Assembly: GCF_003046545.1 (NCBI RefSeq)
Contig: NZ_QAAA01000001.1
Coordinates: 248,001-312,000, forward strand
Origin: Rhodovulum imhoffii
GTDB taxonomy: Bacteria > Pseudomonadota > Alphaproteobacteria > Rhodobacterales > Rhodobacteraceae
Direction: 5' to 3'
DNA length: 64,000 bases
Part shown: piece by piece, positions 36,107-44,549 of the stretch
How positions within the stretch are numbered: position 1 is the first letter of the stretch
How the letters are laid out: each line of letters opens with the position of its first letter
Position numbers and translations under genes: made by a program
The notes under the pieces: model-generated
What the model was told of the DNA's origin: nothing
The model's input: the letters and a program-made list of their open reading frames with translations, nothing else
The model's database searches: none

Positions 36107-38223
36107 CACGATGGACGCATGGGAATTGCCTGGAACGGATCGCCGGGTCTCTTCGGAACCGCGCGGATCCCACGGAAGCTCCCCCGTTGCGTCCGCGTTT
36201 CCACGACGACGTCGCCATTGTCGACATACGCCCGCCGGATGGGCGCCTTGGTCAGGGCGATCCCCAGCGGCCGGCCATCTTCCGTGAAGACGCGAACGCC
36301 CTTGCCTTCGACCAGGAGGACCATGCCTCCGCTGACGAGCAGATCGCATTTTGGCGAACAATCATGCAACGCGATCAGGCGGTCGCCGTCGAGCACATAG
36401 AGACGCGTCGTGGTCATCACATAGAGGAAGGATTCGGTCTCAACGATGCGGACAGGCACGGAGCCCACGTCGTAGATCGTGGTCGGCGAGCCGCTGCGGT
36501 CCACCCGCACCACCCGCCCGGCATAGGTGCCGAGCAGAGCGGTTTCTCCCGTCCCGGAGAAGGCTGCGGCATAGATCCAGTCAGCCTCGGCCGCGGGGCC
36601 AAAGCTGATCACGATTTCAAAACCGGCTTCACCTCCTCCACTTCCGTCCAGCTGCTCAGGATCGAGGCCGGTTAGCCGCTCAGATGCGACATTCACGGCC
36701 TTCATCCTCTCTTCGTTTCCGGGACTCACGTCAGGGTGCAGTTCACGCACGAGCTGCCGGTACCGCTTCCGGATCTCGTCGGGCGTGACCGGCATCTGAA
36801 GACCCATGACCTGTAGGGCTTGATCGATTTCCGCCGCGGTCCCGAAGCTGGAGCCGCCCACCCTGATGCGGGTCGGCTCTTTCGCCGGCATCCTGAGCCC
36901 CCATAGGCGCTCTCCTTCCCGGTTAAAGCACCACGCTTCGTCGACGTGAGTGAAGAGGTAGCGGTTTCGATCCGGTGTCAGTGCTATACAGCGCAGGGCG
37001 CGATGTGCCTCGCTTTCTGCTAAGCCGAGGCGTTCGCGGTTGGCGGCGACTTCTGGGGCGGCCTCTAGATCTGTCTCGAAATCGATGGCGAGGTCGCCAC
37101 GATAGACGGTCATCACACCGCTCTTCGAGCGCAGCGCGAAGCCCTCGCCCTCTGGATGAACGGAGATGTGGTAGGCATCGCGGTGTAGGGGCACCGGTGT
37201 CCCAGGTCGTCCGCTCGCGTCGCTGAACATCACCGCTCCAGGAGCGCCCAGGCTGGCTTCTGACTTCGCAAGATCGTCGAACGACAGTGCGCCGCCACGC
37301 GTGCTGTAGTGCTTGCGAAAGGCCGGATCCGGTCGATCCGATTTTTCAATTGTCTTGACGACAATTTCGCTCCAGCCCCCCTGAGGGTCTGCAAAAGCTT
37401 CCTCGGTGGCAGGCAGCTCGACGGGTCGCTCCCACGCATTCGGCGAAGGCGGAAGCGGCACGATGTTCACACGCTTTGGGTCGAGTTCGTGCGGACGCCC
37501 GGCGCTTCGGTCGCGTCGGTGCGATCCCGGCCTTGCTGGTTCATTGTAGATCGTCGCGGCAGAGGCCTTGGGCATCTCGGCATCGGCGAGGTAGAGCTCA
37601 TAGGTCTTTCCGCTCTTCGCGCGACGGACTTCTCCCGACTTCTCGAGGTAGGAGATGAGCCGACTGGCGCGGCGCCCGTCATCGACGCCCAGCACGGTTT
37701 TGATCCGGCTTTGCAGGATGCCCGGACTTGCGCGGATCGCTTCCCGGAGCCGGTCGAAAAGGTCGAGGTCGACGAAGTGTTCCTCCGCCTCGGTTCGGTA
37801 AGCTTGCAGATGGTCGAAACTCTGCACCAGGTCCCGCAACTCGCAGAGTCCGTCCCGATCTCCGACGATGGCCATCGTCGTTCCGCCGTGCGACAGGGCC
37901 GGAATCCGAATGTCGAGCCGCTTCCCGTCGCCTTGAGGATCTTTCAGCCAGTCGCGCAGCAGCGGTAGACTTGCGCGCGCGGCTGCGGCCGCGGTCACAT
38001 AGTCCTTTGCGGAAACCGAGGAGGTGAAACGTTCGAGCTGCGCGAAATAGAGCTGCCCGGGCAGAGAAGGGTCCGCCATCCGGAGGATCTCAGGCTGCGG
38101 CTCGGCAGCGGCCCTACTGCAAGGCTCATCTCGCGCAGTATCCAGTGCCTTGGACTCGCGGGCAGAAGATCCGCCAAATAACCATCTGAAAATGCCCGAC
38201 ATGATACGCCCCAATATCCCCAA
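36106..38223 (-). CDS. J-domain and beta-propeller-like protein of the defence island
   Basis: A 705-aa protein. The N-terminus (MGILGRIMSGIFRWLFGG) is amphipathic and may attach to membrane. The middle has a winged-helix-like segment (about 165-215: LQSRIKTVLGVDDGRRASRL). A J-domain sits at about 470-520 with MPVTPDEIRKRYRQLVRELHPDVSPGN; the HPD tripeptide is at about 497-499, as needed to stimulate Hsp70. Strand-rich repeats follow to the end and also precede the J-domain, compatible with a propeller. It is the first gene of the vsr-dcm operon (1-nt overlap with vsr). A role in restriction is inferred from linkage. Confidence 0.75.
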   Translation of the reverse strand: MGILGRIMSGIFRWLFGGSSARESKALDTARDEPCSRAAAEPQPEILRMADPSLPGQLYFAQLERFTSSVSAKDYVTAAAAARASLPLLRDWLKDPQGDGKRLDIRIPALSHGGTTMAIVGDRDGLCELRDLVQSFDHLQAYRTEAEEHFVDLDLFDRLREAIRASPGILQSRIKTVLGVDDGRRASRLISYLEKSGEVRRAKSGKTYELYLADAEMPKASAATIYNEPARPGSHRRDRSAGRPHELDPKRVNIVPLPPSPNAWERPVELPATEEAFADPQGGWSEIVVKTIEKSDRPDPAFRKHYSTRGGALSFDDLAKSEASLGAPGAVMFSDASGRPGTPVPLHRDAYHISVHPEGEGFALRSKSGVMTVYRGDLAIDFETDLEAAPEVAANRERLGLAESEAHRALRCIALTPDRNRYLFTHVDEAWCFNREGERLWGLRMPAKEPTRIRVGGSSFGTAAEIDQALQVMGLQMPVTPDEIRKRYRQLVRELHPDVSPGNEERMKAVNVASERLTGLDPEQLDGSGGGEAGFEIVISFGPAAEADWIYAAAFSGTGETALLGTYAGRVVRVDRSGSPTTIYDVGSVPVRIVETESFLYVMTTTRLYVLDGDRLIALHDCSPKCDLLVSGGMVLLVEGKGVRVFTEDGRPLGIALTKAPIRRAYVDNGDVVVETRTQRGSFRGIRAVPKRPGDPFQAIPMRPS

Positions 38224-38295
38224 TTTGTCTCAGGGTCATCTGAAACCCAAGCTGACGCAATCCCCGTATCGAGGGGAATTTCATTTGGCGGGCAC

Positions 38296-38679
38296 TCAGG
38301 AAAGCAGCGCCATCTGTGATCGCCACTCCAACGGAAATGGCTCCATGAACCACTTCAACGTGACGTCCGAGCTCTGTTTCCCTTCGAGGATAGCTTCGAC
38401 GATGTCGGGCGCAAGCAGCGTAAGGCGCAAGACACGGGCCATGTAGGTGAAGGCAATCGCCTCGCGCTCGGCCAATTCCGCGATGGTGGCGTATTCGCCC
38501 GACTCGAGCATCCGCTTCCATCGGAACGCACGGGCCAGCGCCTTGACCAGCGTGTTGTCAGTCCGCTGCGAGTGCGTGGCGCATTCGGGCATCTGCATCT
38601 CTTTCTTCCCGCCGCGTTTCACGATGCGGAACGGGACATGGAGCGTCACAGTCTCCGAGATCGGCGTGCTGCGGGTCAT
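38296..38679 (-). CDS. Small helix-turn-helix-like protein of the recombinase module
   Basis: A 127-aa protein. The centre (about 55-95) reads AKRAFRWKRMLESGE-like helices followed by ATIAELAEREAIAFTYMARV, a likely helix-turn-helix. Genes of this type regularly follow DUF2924/recombinase pairs in alphaproteobacterial phages. Its start overlaps the recombinase stop by 4 nt. It may be a recombination directionality or repressor protein; not proven. The 72-nt gap to the J-protein gene has no strong terminator, so the operon may continue into the defence genes. Confidence 0.7.
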   Translation of the reverse strand: MTRSTPISETVTLHVPFRIVKRGGKKEMQMPECATHSQRTDNTLVKALARAFRWKRMLESGEYATIAELAEREAIAFTYMARVLRLTLLAPDIVEAILEGKQSSDVTLKWFMEPFPLEWRSQMALLS

Positions 38680-39998
38680 GCGGCCTCGATGCCGGCGGCC
38701 AGCATCTCGCGGGCCAGGCTGCCGAGCCCATCGACGCGGAGCCGGACGCTCAGCCCGTCCGTGCCTATCTCCACCCGTTCAACCAGCAGCGCCACGATGC
38801 GCGCCTGTTCGGCGGGGAATAGTTCATCCCAAAGTGGGTCGAGCTGCTGCAGGGCCGCGCGGGCGTCAGATTCGGTGATGTCTTCGTCGTGTGCTCGCGC
38901 CGCCTTCCACGTCCCAGCCACGATCTCGGGTTGGCGGAACACGGCGCGGAGTTGGCCGATGGCTGCGGCCTCGATATCGCCTGCGGGTACGCGACCGATG
39001 GGACACGCCCCCGCGCCGTGCTTGAGTACCGTCTGGCTGACGTAGTAGCGGTAGAGTTTGCCGCCCTTGCGGGTGTGTGTCGGCGAGAACGCGGCTCCAT
39101 CGGGACCGAACAGCAGCCCCTTCAGCAGCGCGGGCGTCTCGGCACGGGTCCGAGCCGCCCGTTTGCGCGGACTCTCTTGCAAGATCAAATGGACCCGTTC
39201 CCATGTCTCACCGTCGATGATCGCATCGTGCTCGCCGGGGTAGCTGTCGCCCCTGTGGACCGCCTCGCCGATGTACGTACGGTTTGAGAGCATCCGGTAG
39301 AGATACTTCTTGTCGATCCGGTTGCCGCGTGGCGTGCGGATGCCGCATGTGCCGACCTCCCGCGCCAGTTCCGTGCAGGATCCGATCTCGATGAATCTGG
39401 CGAAGATCCAGCGCACATGCGCGGCGGTGTCCTCGTCGACGAGCAGCTTCCGGTTTTCCACCCGATAGCCGAAAGGCGGTACCCCGCCCATCCACATCCC
39501 CTTCTTGCGGCTGGCGGCGACCTTGTCGCGGATGCGCTCGGCCGTCACCTCGCGCTCGAACTGCGCGAAGGAGAGCAGGATGTTCAGCGTCAGTCGGCCC
39601 ATGGAAGTCGTCGTGTTGAAGGACTGCGTGACCGAGACGAAGGTCACGCCGTTCCGGTCAAACACCTCGACCAGCTTGGCGAAATCCGCCAGCGACCGGC
39701 TGAGGCGGTCGATCTTGTAGACCACCACCACATCGACCAGCCCGTCCTCGATGTCGGCCATCAGTCGCTTCAGGCCGGGGCGTTCCAGCGTGCCGCCCGA
39801 TATGCCGCCGTCGTCATACTGATCGCGGACCAGCACCCAGCCCTCGGAACGCTGGCTGGCGATGTACGCCTCGCAGGCTTCGCGTTGGGCATGAAGGCTG
39901 TTGAATTCCTGCTCCAGCCCTTCCTCGGAGGATTTACGGGTGTAGACGGCGCACCGCAGCTTGCGGACGACCTTCGATTTTTCGGGCGGCTTCGTCAT
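38676..39998 (-). CDS. Large serine recombinase (phage integrase)
   Basis: A 440-aa site-specific recombinase; start 39998 after GGGGGCGGAC. The resolvase domain begins CAVYTRKSSEEGLEQEF with nucleophile Ser23 (YxRxS pattern) and has VVVYKIDRLSRSLADF and LSFAQFEREVTAERIRDK. A Recombinase domain (GGVPPFGYRVE onward) and a zinc-ribbon-like region follow, then a C-terminal coiled-coil segment. It would integrate and, with a directionality factor, excise the prophage. It overlaps DUF2924 and the downstream gene by 4 nt each. Confidence 0.93.
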   Translation of the reverse strand: MTKPPEKSKVVRKLRCAVYTRKSSEEGLEQEFNSLHAQREACEAYIASQRSEGWVLVRDQYDDGGISGGTLERPGLKRLMADIEDGLVDVVVVYKIDRLSRSLADFAKLVEVFDRNGVTFVSVTQSFNTTTSMGRLTLNILLSFAQFEREVTAERIRDKVAASRKKGMWMGGVPPFGYRVENRKLLVDEDTAAHVRWIFARFIEIGSCTELAREVGTCGIRTPRGNRIDKKYLYRMLSNRTYIGEAVHRGDSYPGEHDAIIDGETWERVHLILQESPRKRAARTRAETPALLKGLLFGPDGAAFSPTHTRKGGKLYRYYVSQTVLKHGAGACPIGRVPAGDIEAAAIGQLRAVFRQPEIVAGTWKAARAHDEDITESDARAALQQLDPLWDELFPAEQARIVALLVERVEIGTDGLSVRLRVDGLGSLAREMLAAGIEAA

Positions 39999-40450
39999 GT
40001 CCGCCCCCTGTGGTTCTTGAGGCCGAAAAAGACCCAGCCGTTCCAGCGCGTGCCGGTGATCGCGCGGGCGATGGCGGACAGCGACTTGTAGGAGCGTCCC
40101 TGCCATTCGAAGCCATCGGCGGTGACCGTGACGACATACTCGACGCCCTGCCATTCACGCAGGAGGCGCGTGCCGGTGATGGGGCGGTCGCGGTCGAGGC
40201 GCAGTCCGCGCTTCTTCTTGTCGCCACCGTCAAGTTCCTCACCCAGCCGCTCCAAACGCCGGATGGTCTCCGGCTTCAGCCCGCCATAGGCGAGTTCCTG
40301 GATGCGGTAGGCCAGGCGGGATTCGAGGTAGCGTCGGTTGAACGGCGGCGGCTCGCTGTCGAACAACTCGCGCCACTGCTTCTTCAGGTCAGGCGTCGGG
40401 GTGGTCTTCAACGCGGCAAGGCGCGCGGGGATGGGGTCGTGAGTCGTCAT
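39995..40450 (-). CDS. DUF2924 protein of the recombinase module
   Basis: A 151-aa basic protein; start 40450 after ACGGAGAAAAC. Signature stretches are KKQWRELFDSEPPPFNRRYLESRLAYRIQELAYGG and RSYKSLSAIARAITGTRWNGWVFFGL, the latter resembling a RAMA-like fold often seen beside restriction and recombination genes. It lies directly before the serine recombinase (4-nt overlap) and is thought to assist integration or bind DNA. Function unknown. Confidence 0.88.
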   Translation of the reverse strand: MTTHDPIPARLAALKTTPTPDLKKQWRELFDSEPPPFNRRYLESRLAYRIQELAYGGLKPETIRRLERLGEELDGGDKKKRGLRLDRDRPITGTRLLREWQGVEYVVTVTADGFEWQGRSYKSLSAIARAITGTRWNGWVFFGLKNHRGRT

Positions 40451-40650
40451 GTTTTCTCCGTTGAGTTCGGGGTTGCATGACGGCACTGGTCGGCCTGATA
40501 GTGTAGGCGAATTTCTCCAGTATCGTCAGAAGGTTCGCCCCGATTTCGCCGCATCAGGCGGACCAGGCCGAGGGCGAGCAGGCCACACAGCTCAGTGCGG
40601 CGTTCGGCGGGCGTCATCTGAGCGGGCGGGAGCGGATTGGGGCGTTTCAT
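40447..40650 (-). CDS. Small basic phage protein upstream of DUF2924
   Basis: A 67-aa protein, MKRPNPLPPAQMTPAERRTE followed by a helix LCGLLALGLVRLMRR. This conserved short gene typically begins the recombinase operon. It overlaps DUF2924 by 4 nt and starts 17 nt from a perfect inverted repeat (40668-40686). No function known. Confidence 0.75.
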   Translation of the reverse strand: MKRPNPLPPAQMTPAERRTELCGLLALGLVRLMRRNRGEPSDDTGEIRLHYQADQCRHATPNSTEKT

Positions 40651-40667
40651 GCGGGGATCGGCCGTGT

Positions 40668-40686
40668 TCGGTAGAGTTGCTACCGA
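40668..40686. promoter_or_regulatory. Candidate operator in the recombinase/747-aa divergent region
   Basis: TCGGTAG - AGTTG - CTACCGA: perfect 7-bp arms, 5-bp spacer. It lies in the 192-nt divergent gap 40651-40842, which otherwise shows only promoters-to-be and the Shine-Dalgarno of the plus-strand gene. Geometry equals the repeat at 57872-57890, with different arms. Confidence 0.45.
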
Positions 40687-40842
40687 TCAAAAGCCATCCG
40701 GCTGATCGAGACGGGACATCACGGCGTCACGACATTCCTGGATGCGAACAGGTTGAGAACATCTGGGCTTGCAGGGCGAAGTTTTGTCCACGATTATCGG
40801 AAGTTGAATCAATCAAGAGAATGTATTCGTTGAGGTGGTTTC

Positions 40843-43086
40843 ATGGCGCGAAAGGCATCCCCGGTTGGCCCGCACATCCATAGCCTGATCGAGGATGCCC
40901 GCATTGACCTCGTCCGGGCCGTCCTCGCGGTGCGAGAGGGCGACAACGAGCCCGATTTCGGCCTGCCCACAGATATTCCAGATCCCTCGGACGAGGAATT
41001 GGCTCACGGGTTTCGGCAGAGCCTGTTGCAGATCTTATCGAAATTCGATGCAGACGAATTGCGGCCCGCCGAGCAGAGATCACGCCGCGTCCTGGCGCTC
41101 TCCGAAGGCAAGGGTATCGATTCGCTCACGGCAATCACCGAACAACAACTCGACGATGAGCAAACGCTCGAGTTCGATCGGCAACCCGATCCGCTCTGCA
41201 AGAGCATCTGGGCATTTCTGAATGCCCGCCAGACATTCGAAGATGCCGAGAGTTTCCACTTCGCTCGAAAATTCAGGGACTATGGCAAGCTTTACGATGC
41301 CTTTGAGGTGGAACTGGAAAAGGCGGTCAACCTCAATTCAGGGTCGATCGACGAGAAAGCTCTGGCCGCGAAGATTACGGCGGTGCTGCAACTCAAGACC
41401 GCCTGCACGGTGAAAGCGCTGGATTTGCCCGCCACTGCCGCGCACCCAGCCTCGATCATGCTGATCGTTCGCCATGGCGGGCCGCTGTCGAGCGTCCATG
41501 ACCATCGTGACGACGGACGCCGGGGCACGATCTATTATCGCCCGCCGAACGAGGCCACTCTCATCTACACGCCCGCCATCCGACAGATCGAGGTCTGCGC
41601 GGACAGCCCGGTGGTGCGGCAGGGCGTTGCAGGGTCATTCGCTGAGGAGGCCTTGGGGCACGACGTTTCACAGAAACCGCTGACCTGGAAGCGCTACAAC
41701 CTTTCGCGATTCCGCAGTTCGCTGCGGCTCGATCTGCCGCGTATCTCTGGCTACGAGATCACGGACGCTCGTGTCCTCGAGGCTGAAATCCGCCTTGGCT
41801 CATGGAGCCGGAAGCTTCTTCTCAAAGTGGCGGCCGACGACGACATCGAGGAGGTCGCCGACCGCTATCTGAAGCCCAACAACATCTTCCGCCGCGCCGA
41901 TGGCTTCAGCCGCGTGGGGATCGCCGTCAGCTACAATCGCATCGGTGACGACAAGGTGCGCACGCTCAACATTACCATTTCCGGCTCGAAGAGCTGCAAC
42001 CTTCAGAGCAACAAGGATCCCGATGAACGCAATCTCGGGTTCGCGCTTCTCGACGCCTGGGGCATTCTCAGCGCCTTCAAGCAGATCGAGCCCACCGACC
42101 TTCGCGGGATCTTCCCGCAACTGGTCATGCTTCACGACCGGATCGAGGACGTTGTCAGCGGAGAGCATTTGCGCGAAATCGGTCTCGATCCGGATCGCAT
42201 GATTCAGGGTGGTCTTCTCGACCGCCGGGGGCGCCAAGACATCGTGCTCATCGACGATGACGACATGGGCGGCGAAGCCGAGGTCAAGCCATCCGGCCTC
42301 GAGGGCATGTCGCGCGTCGTCGGAGCCTTCGGAAAGGATGGGGGCCTGAGGCCGACATCGGATCTCGAGATGTACGAGATCAACCGCGAGTGGTTGCACG
42401 AAACCGTGGTTGGGCTTTTGAAGCCGTTGCTGAACAAGCTCGCGGCGCAGGTGCTGGATCCGGACCTGTCGCTGCTCGGCTCCATGCGGATCGACGGTGC
42501 CGATGTTCCGATCTACTTCGCCCGCCGCCTTCACGACCTCAAGACGATTTCGCGCCTAGACCAGCTGATGCGCGCGCGCAACGCGGCAGGCGTCGGAATC
42601 GTGCTGTCGGCCAGCACTGAAGGTCCCGGATACCTGGGGCCGAACCTCGTCGTCCCCGTTTCTGGTTGCATCTCAACCGGCACAGACGATCTTCTTCTCT
42701 CCCGAGATGCGCTCGAACTCGCCTACCGAACCAATCGTTCTCTGGCGCGGGGTGGTGCGACACCGCAGGTCCTTCGATCGGGCACGCAATCGGCGACGTT
42801 GCACATTCCTGGCAAGACATCGCTCGCGCTGACGGGTGCGGATCAGATCACGATCTTCGAACGACTGGTCGCGGCCGAGAAGGCTGGCAGCCCCGATGTC
42901 CAGGTCAAGCAGCTGATGGAAGGACTTGGGTCGCGCAGTCCGCAGCAGGCCTTCCGGAAGGAAACCTGGGACAGCATCCGCGACGTCTACATCGGCGCGG
43001 GCGCGAAACGGGGATACTGGCGCCTTCTCGTTGAAGCACAGCCAGCCGAAGACGTAGCCGAAGCCCCGGTCGAGGAACCCGTCTAA
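40843..43086 (+). CDS. 747-aa protein of unknown function, prophage cargo candidate
   Basis: A large soluble, acidic protein with no signal peptide or membrane helix. GAGGTGG lies shortly before the ATG. The N-terminal third is helical. The middle (about 230-420) has alternating strands, such as GRRGTIYYRPPNEATLIYT. An acidic run IDDDDMGG lies near residue 470. The C-terminus (about 680-730) reads ERLVAAEKAGSPDVQVKQLMEGLGS, which could be a helix-turn-helix. No ATPase, nuclease or protease motif could be identified. It is oriented away from the integrase module and is not needed for the phage life cycle, so a lysogenic-conversion or defence role is plausible. Unassigned. Confidence 0.75.
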   Translation: MARKASPVGPHIHSLIEDARIDLVRAVLAVREGDNEPDFGLPTDIPDPSDEELAHGFRQSLLQILSKFDADELRPAEQRSRRVLALSEGKGIDSLTAITEQQLDDEQTLEFDRQPDPLCKSIWAFLNARQTFEDAESFHFARKFRDYGKLYDAFEVELEKAVNLNSGSIDEKALAAKITAVLQLKTACTVKALDLPATAAHPASIMLIVRHGGPLSSVHDHRDDGRRGTIYYRPPNEATLIYTPAIRQIEVCADSPVVRQGVAGSFAEEALGHDVSQKPLTWKRYNLSRFRSSLRLDLPRISGYEITDARVLEAEIRLGSWSRKLLLKVAADDDIEEVADRYLKPNNIFRRADGFSRVGIAVSYNRIGDDKVRTLNITISGSKSCNLQSNKDPDERNLGFALLDAWGILSAFKQIEPTDLRGIFPQLVMLHDRIEDVVSGEHLREIGLDPDRMIQGGLLDRRGRQDIVLIDDDDMGGEAEVKPSGLEGMSRVVGAFGKDGGLRPTSDLEMYEINREWLHETVVGLLKPLLNKLAAQVLDPDLSLLGSMRIDGADVPIYFARRLHDLKTISRLDQLMRARNAAGVGIVLSASTEGPGYLGPNLVVPVSGCISTGTDDLLLSRDALELAYRTNRSLARGGATPQVLRSGTQSATLHIPGKTSLALTGADQITIFERLVAAEKAGSPDVQVKQLMEGLGSRSPQQAFRKETWDSIRDVYIGAGAKRGYWRLLVEAQPAEDVAEAPVEEPV

Positions 43087-43121
43087 CAACGGTCTAACAT
43101 GCGACGGAGGACGGTCTAACA
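43081..43121 (+). repeat. Three GTCTAACA direct repeats, helically phased
   Basis: GTCTAACA occurs at 43081, 43092 and 43114, that is 11 and 22 nt apart. The first copy contains the stop codon of the 747-aa gene. They lie in the 78-nt gap before the Com-like gene, so they may be an operator for it. Confidence 0.5.
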
Positions 43122-43164
43122 AACCGCTGATTATTGGAAGGGCTCCACATAGAGGAGCTTTTTC

Positions 43165-43410
43165 ATGCCGACTCCCTTCCCCCCGCGCCAGGCAGCCCCG
43201 ACGAGCTGGTCCGGCGCCGCGAACACCAAGCCCACCACCCTCAACTCGGAATGGCGCTGCACGCGCTGTGACAAGCTGCTCGGCGTCTGCCGGGACGGCC
43301 GCATGCACCTGCGCTTCGCGCGGGGGCACGAGTATCTCGTGGGCTTTCCGGTTCAGGCCACCTGCCGCGGCTGCGGCACGCTGAACCACGCGACCGCGAC
43401 CGCGCGCTGA
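43165..43410 (+). CDS. Com-like zinc-ribbon protein
   Basis: An 81-aa protein with CTRCDKLLG near residue 31 and CRGCGTLN near residue 70, two CxxC knuckles as in phage Mu Com and related ribbons. Com activates translation of the mom DNA-modification gene in Mu; here orphan methyltransferases lie about 10 kb downstream, so direct pairing is uncertain. GAGGAG precedes the ATG. Confidence 0.75.
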   Translation: MPTPFPPRQAAPTSWSGAANTKPTTLNSEWRCTRCDKLLGVCRDGRMHLRFARGHEYLVGFPVQATCRGCGTLNHATATAR

Positions 43411-43480
43411 CGCGCGCATTCACCCAACCCCCTGAAATCGCAGAGACGCGCGACGTCCTGACCTGGCCACGAGAAGGCGC

Positions 43481-43509
43481 CGGACGCCTGGCCGCAAGGC
43501 AGGCGTCCG
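43481..43509 (+). other. Hairpin abutting the start codon of the sigma-like gene
   Basis: CGGACGCCTG - 9 nt - CAGGCGTCCG: a perfect 10-bp stem whose 3' arm ends directly before ATG 43510. It would hide the only Shine-Dalgarno-like bases (AAGGCAGG), so translation from this ATG may be regulated, or the true start is 43546. Confidence 0.55.
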
Positions 43510-44232
43510 ATGTCCTTCGCGTGGCACGAGATCCGTGATCACCTTATGCAATCTTCCTCCAACCTTCACTTCCAGCGCAGTTTCGACGCCGTCCGGCGTG
43601 AACAGGCCGCCCTTGCGGCGTTCCGGGATCCGGCGGCCCTGCTGGACGGGCTGCACCGCAGGACCGGCGATCCGGCCCGGAAGAACGTGATCCTCTCCTC
43701 GCTGGTCGGGGCGGCGCAGGGCGACGGGCCCGCGTCCGACTGCGCCCTGACGCTGCTGTTGCTGGCGCTCTGGCCCGGTCTCGACGCCATCCGCCGCCGG
43801 TCGATCTGGCGCAGGATCGGCACCGCAGACGAGGTCGCGTCCGATGTTCTGGCACGCACCACCGAGGCTCTCCGCGGCCTCGACCTCGGGCGCGTCAACT
43901 GGATCGCGGCCACGGTGCTGCGGAATGTCGAGCGCGACATGATCCGCGTGCGCCAGCGCGACCAGGCGCGCGAACATCTCGCCAGCGGCGCCGATCCCGA
44001 CGAGGTGGCGGACAGCGGCGACAGCGGGATCGGCGCGACTGGATACGCACGACTGAACGGCGCCGTGCGGAAGCTGCTCGGCGATGACGCGCTGCTGGTG
44101 ATCCGCGTGGCGATCGAGGGTTTCTCGCAAGCCGAGGTCGCCGTCGAACTGGGGCTGACCGAGGCCGCCGCCCGCAAGCGGTACCAGCGCGCCATGCGCC
44201 GGCTGCACGACGCCCTCCAGGAAATCCCCTGA
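43510..44232 (+). CDS. Sigma-70-like / HTH regulatory protein of the phage
   Basis: A 240-aa protein. Residues about 150-235 look like sigma region 4: LLGDDALLVIRVAIEGFSQAEVAVELGLTEAAARKRYQRAMRRLHDAL, a clear helix-turn-helix. A region-2-like helix set with ADEVASDVLARTTEALRGLD and NWIAATVLRNVERDMIRVRQR precedes it. It may drive phage promoters. Start ATG 43510 is embedded behind a hairpin; ATG 43546 is an alternative. Confidence 0.7.
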   Translation: MSFAWHEIRDHLMQSSSNLHFQRSFDAVRREQAALAAFRDPAALLDGLHRRTGDPARKNVILSSLVGAAQGDGPASDCALTLLLLALWPGLDAIRRRSIWRRIGTADEVASDVLARTTEALRGLDLGRVNWIAATVLRNVERDMIRVRQRDQAREHLASGADPDEVADSGDSGIGATGYARLNGAVRKLLGDDALLVIRVAIEGFSQAEVAVELGLTEAAARKRYQRAMRRLHDALQEIP

Positions 44233-44235
44233 ACC

Positions 44236-44316
44236 GATGTCCCGATCCGGTCCCGCCGGTGGCTTTTTCCATTCGAGCGCCCCGAGCGCCTTCCCTCCAA
44301 CCGAAAGCAGACACGT
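44236..44316 (+). repeat. Duplicated leader element, copy 1
   Basis: Begins GATGTCCCGATCCGG, includes a CCGG...CCGG hairpin and a T-run (CTTTTT), then CCTCCAACCGAAAG before ATG 44317. It matches 45740-45822 over most of its length. It looks like an attenuator or terminator-promoter unit copied in front of two early genes. Confidence 0.55.
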
Positions 44317-44511
44317 ATGAACCGCACTGCCGATCTGTCGCTCGAGGATTTCAGGCGTCTTCCGGGGCTCTATCGCCGCTGGGAGCTGACCGAGGTCTGC
44401 GAGCCCAACCGCAACTATCAGATCGAGGACGCCGGCGCCCATGCCGACGGGACGCCGCTGCTGGCGATCTACGTCGCCGAGCCCGCGCCCAACGTCCGCG
44501 AGGCCGCGTGA
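44317..44511 (+). CDS. Small hypothetical phage protein
   Basis: A 64-aa acidic protein (LSLEDFRRLPGLYRRWELTE...). It is preceded by the duplicated leader element. No known domain. Its stop overlaps an upstream alternative start of the next gene. Confidence 0.6.
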   Translation: MNRTADLSLEDFRRLPGLYRRWELTEVCEPNRNYQIEDAGAHADGTPLLAIYVAEPAPNVREAA

Positions 44512-44549
44512 TGCGCCTCCTCGATCACCTCATCTCACGGAGAACCGCC

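Larger units (their letters stand above)
31063..38223. other. Defence island: GHKL ATPase, MTase-fold protein, REase, Dcm, Vsr, J-protein
   Basis: Six genes in two convergent blocks. Plus strand: GHKL ATPase and MTase-fold protein (4-nt overlap), then a restriction enzyme. Minus strand: J-domain/propeller protein and vsr (1-nt overlap), then dcm. The restriction enzyme and dcm overlap tail to tail. The minus block continues in the same direction as the prophage integration module. GHKL ATPases next to Dcm/Vsr restriction loci are known from comparative genomics (MutL/MORC-like ATPases in R-M systems); the MTase-fold and J-protein partners are the less familiar part. Confidence 0.65.

Noticed and set aside
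38224-38295. CCCCGTATCGAGGGG as terminator of the integrase operon
   Set aside because: Only 4-bp arms and no T-run on the minus strand; too weak to call.
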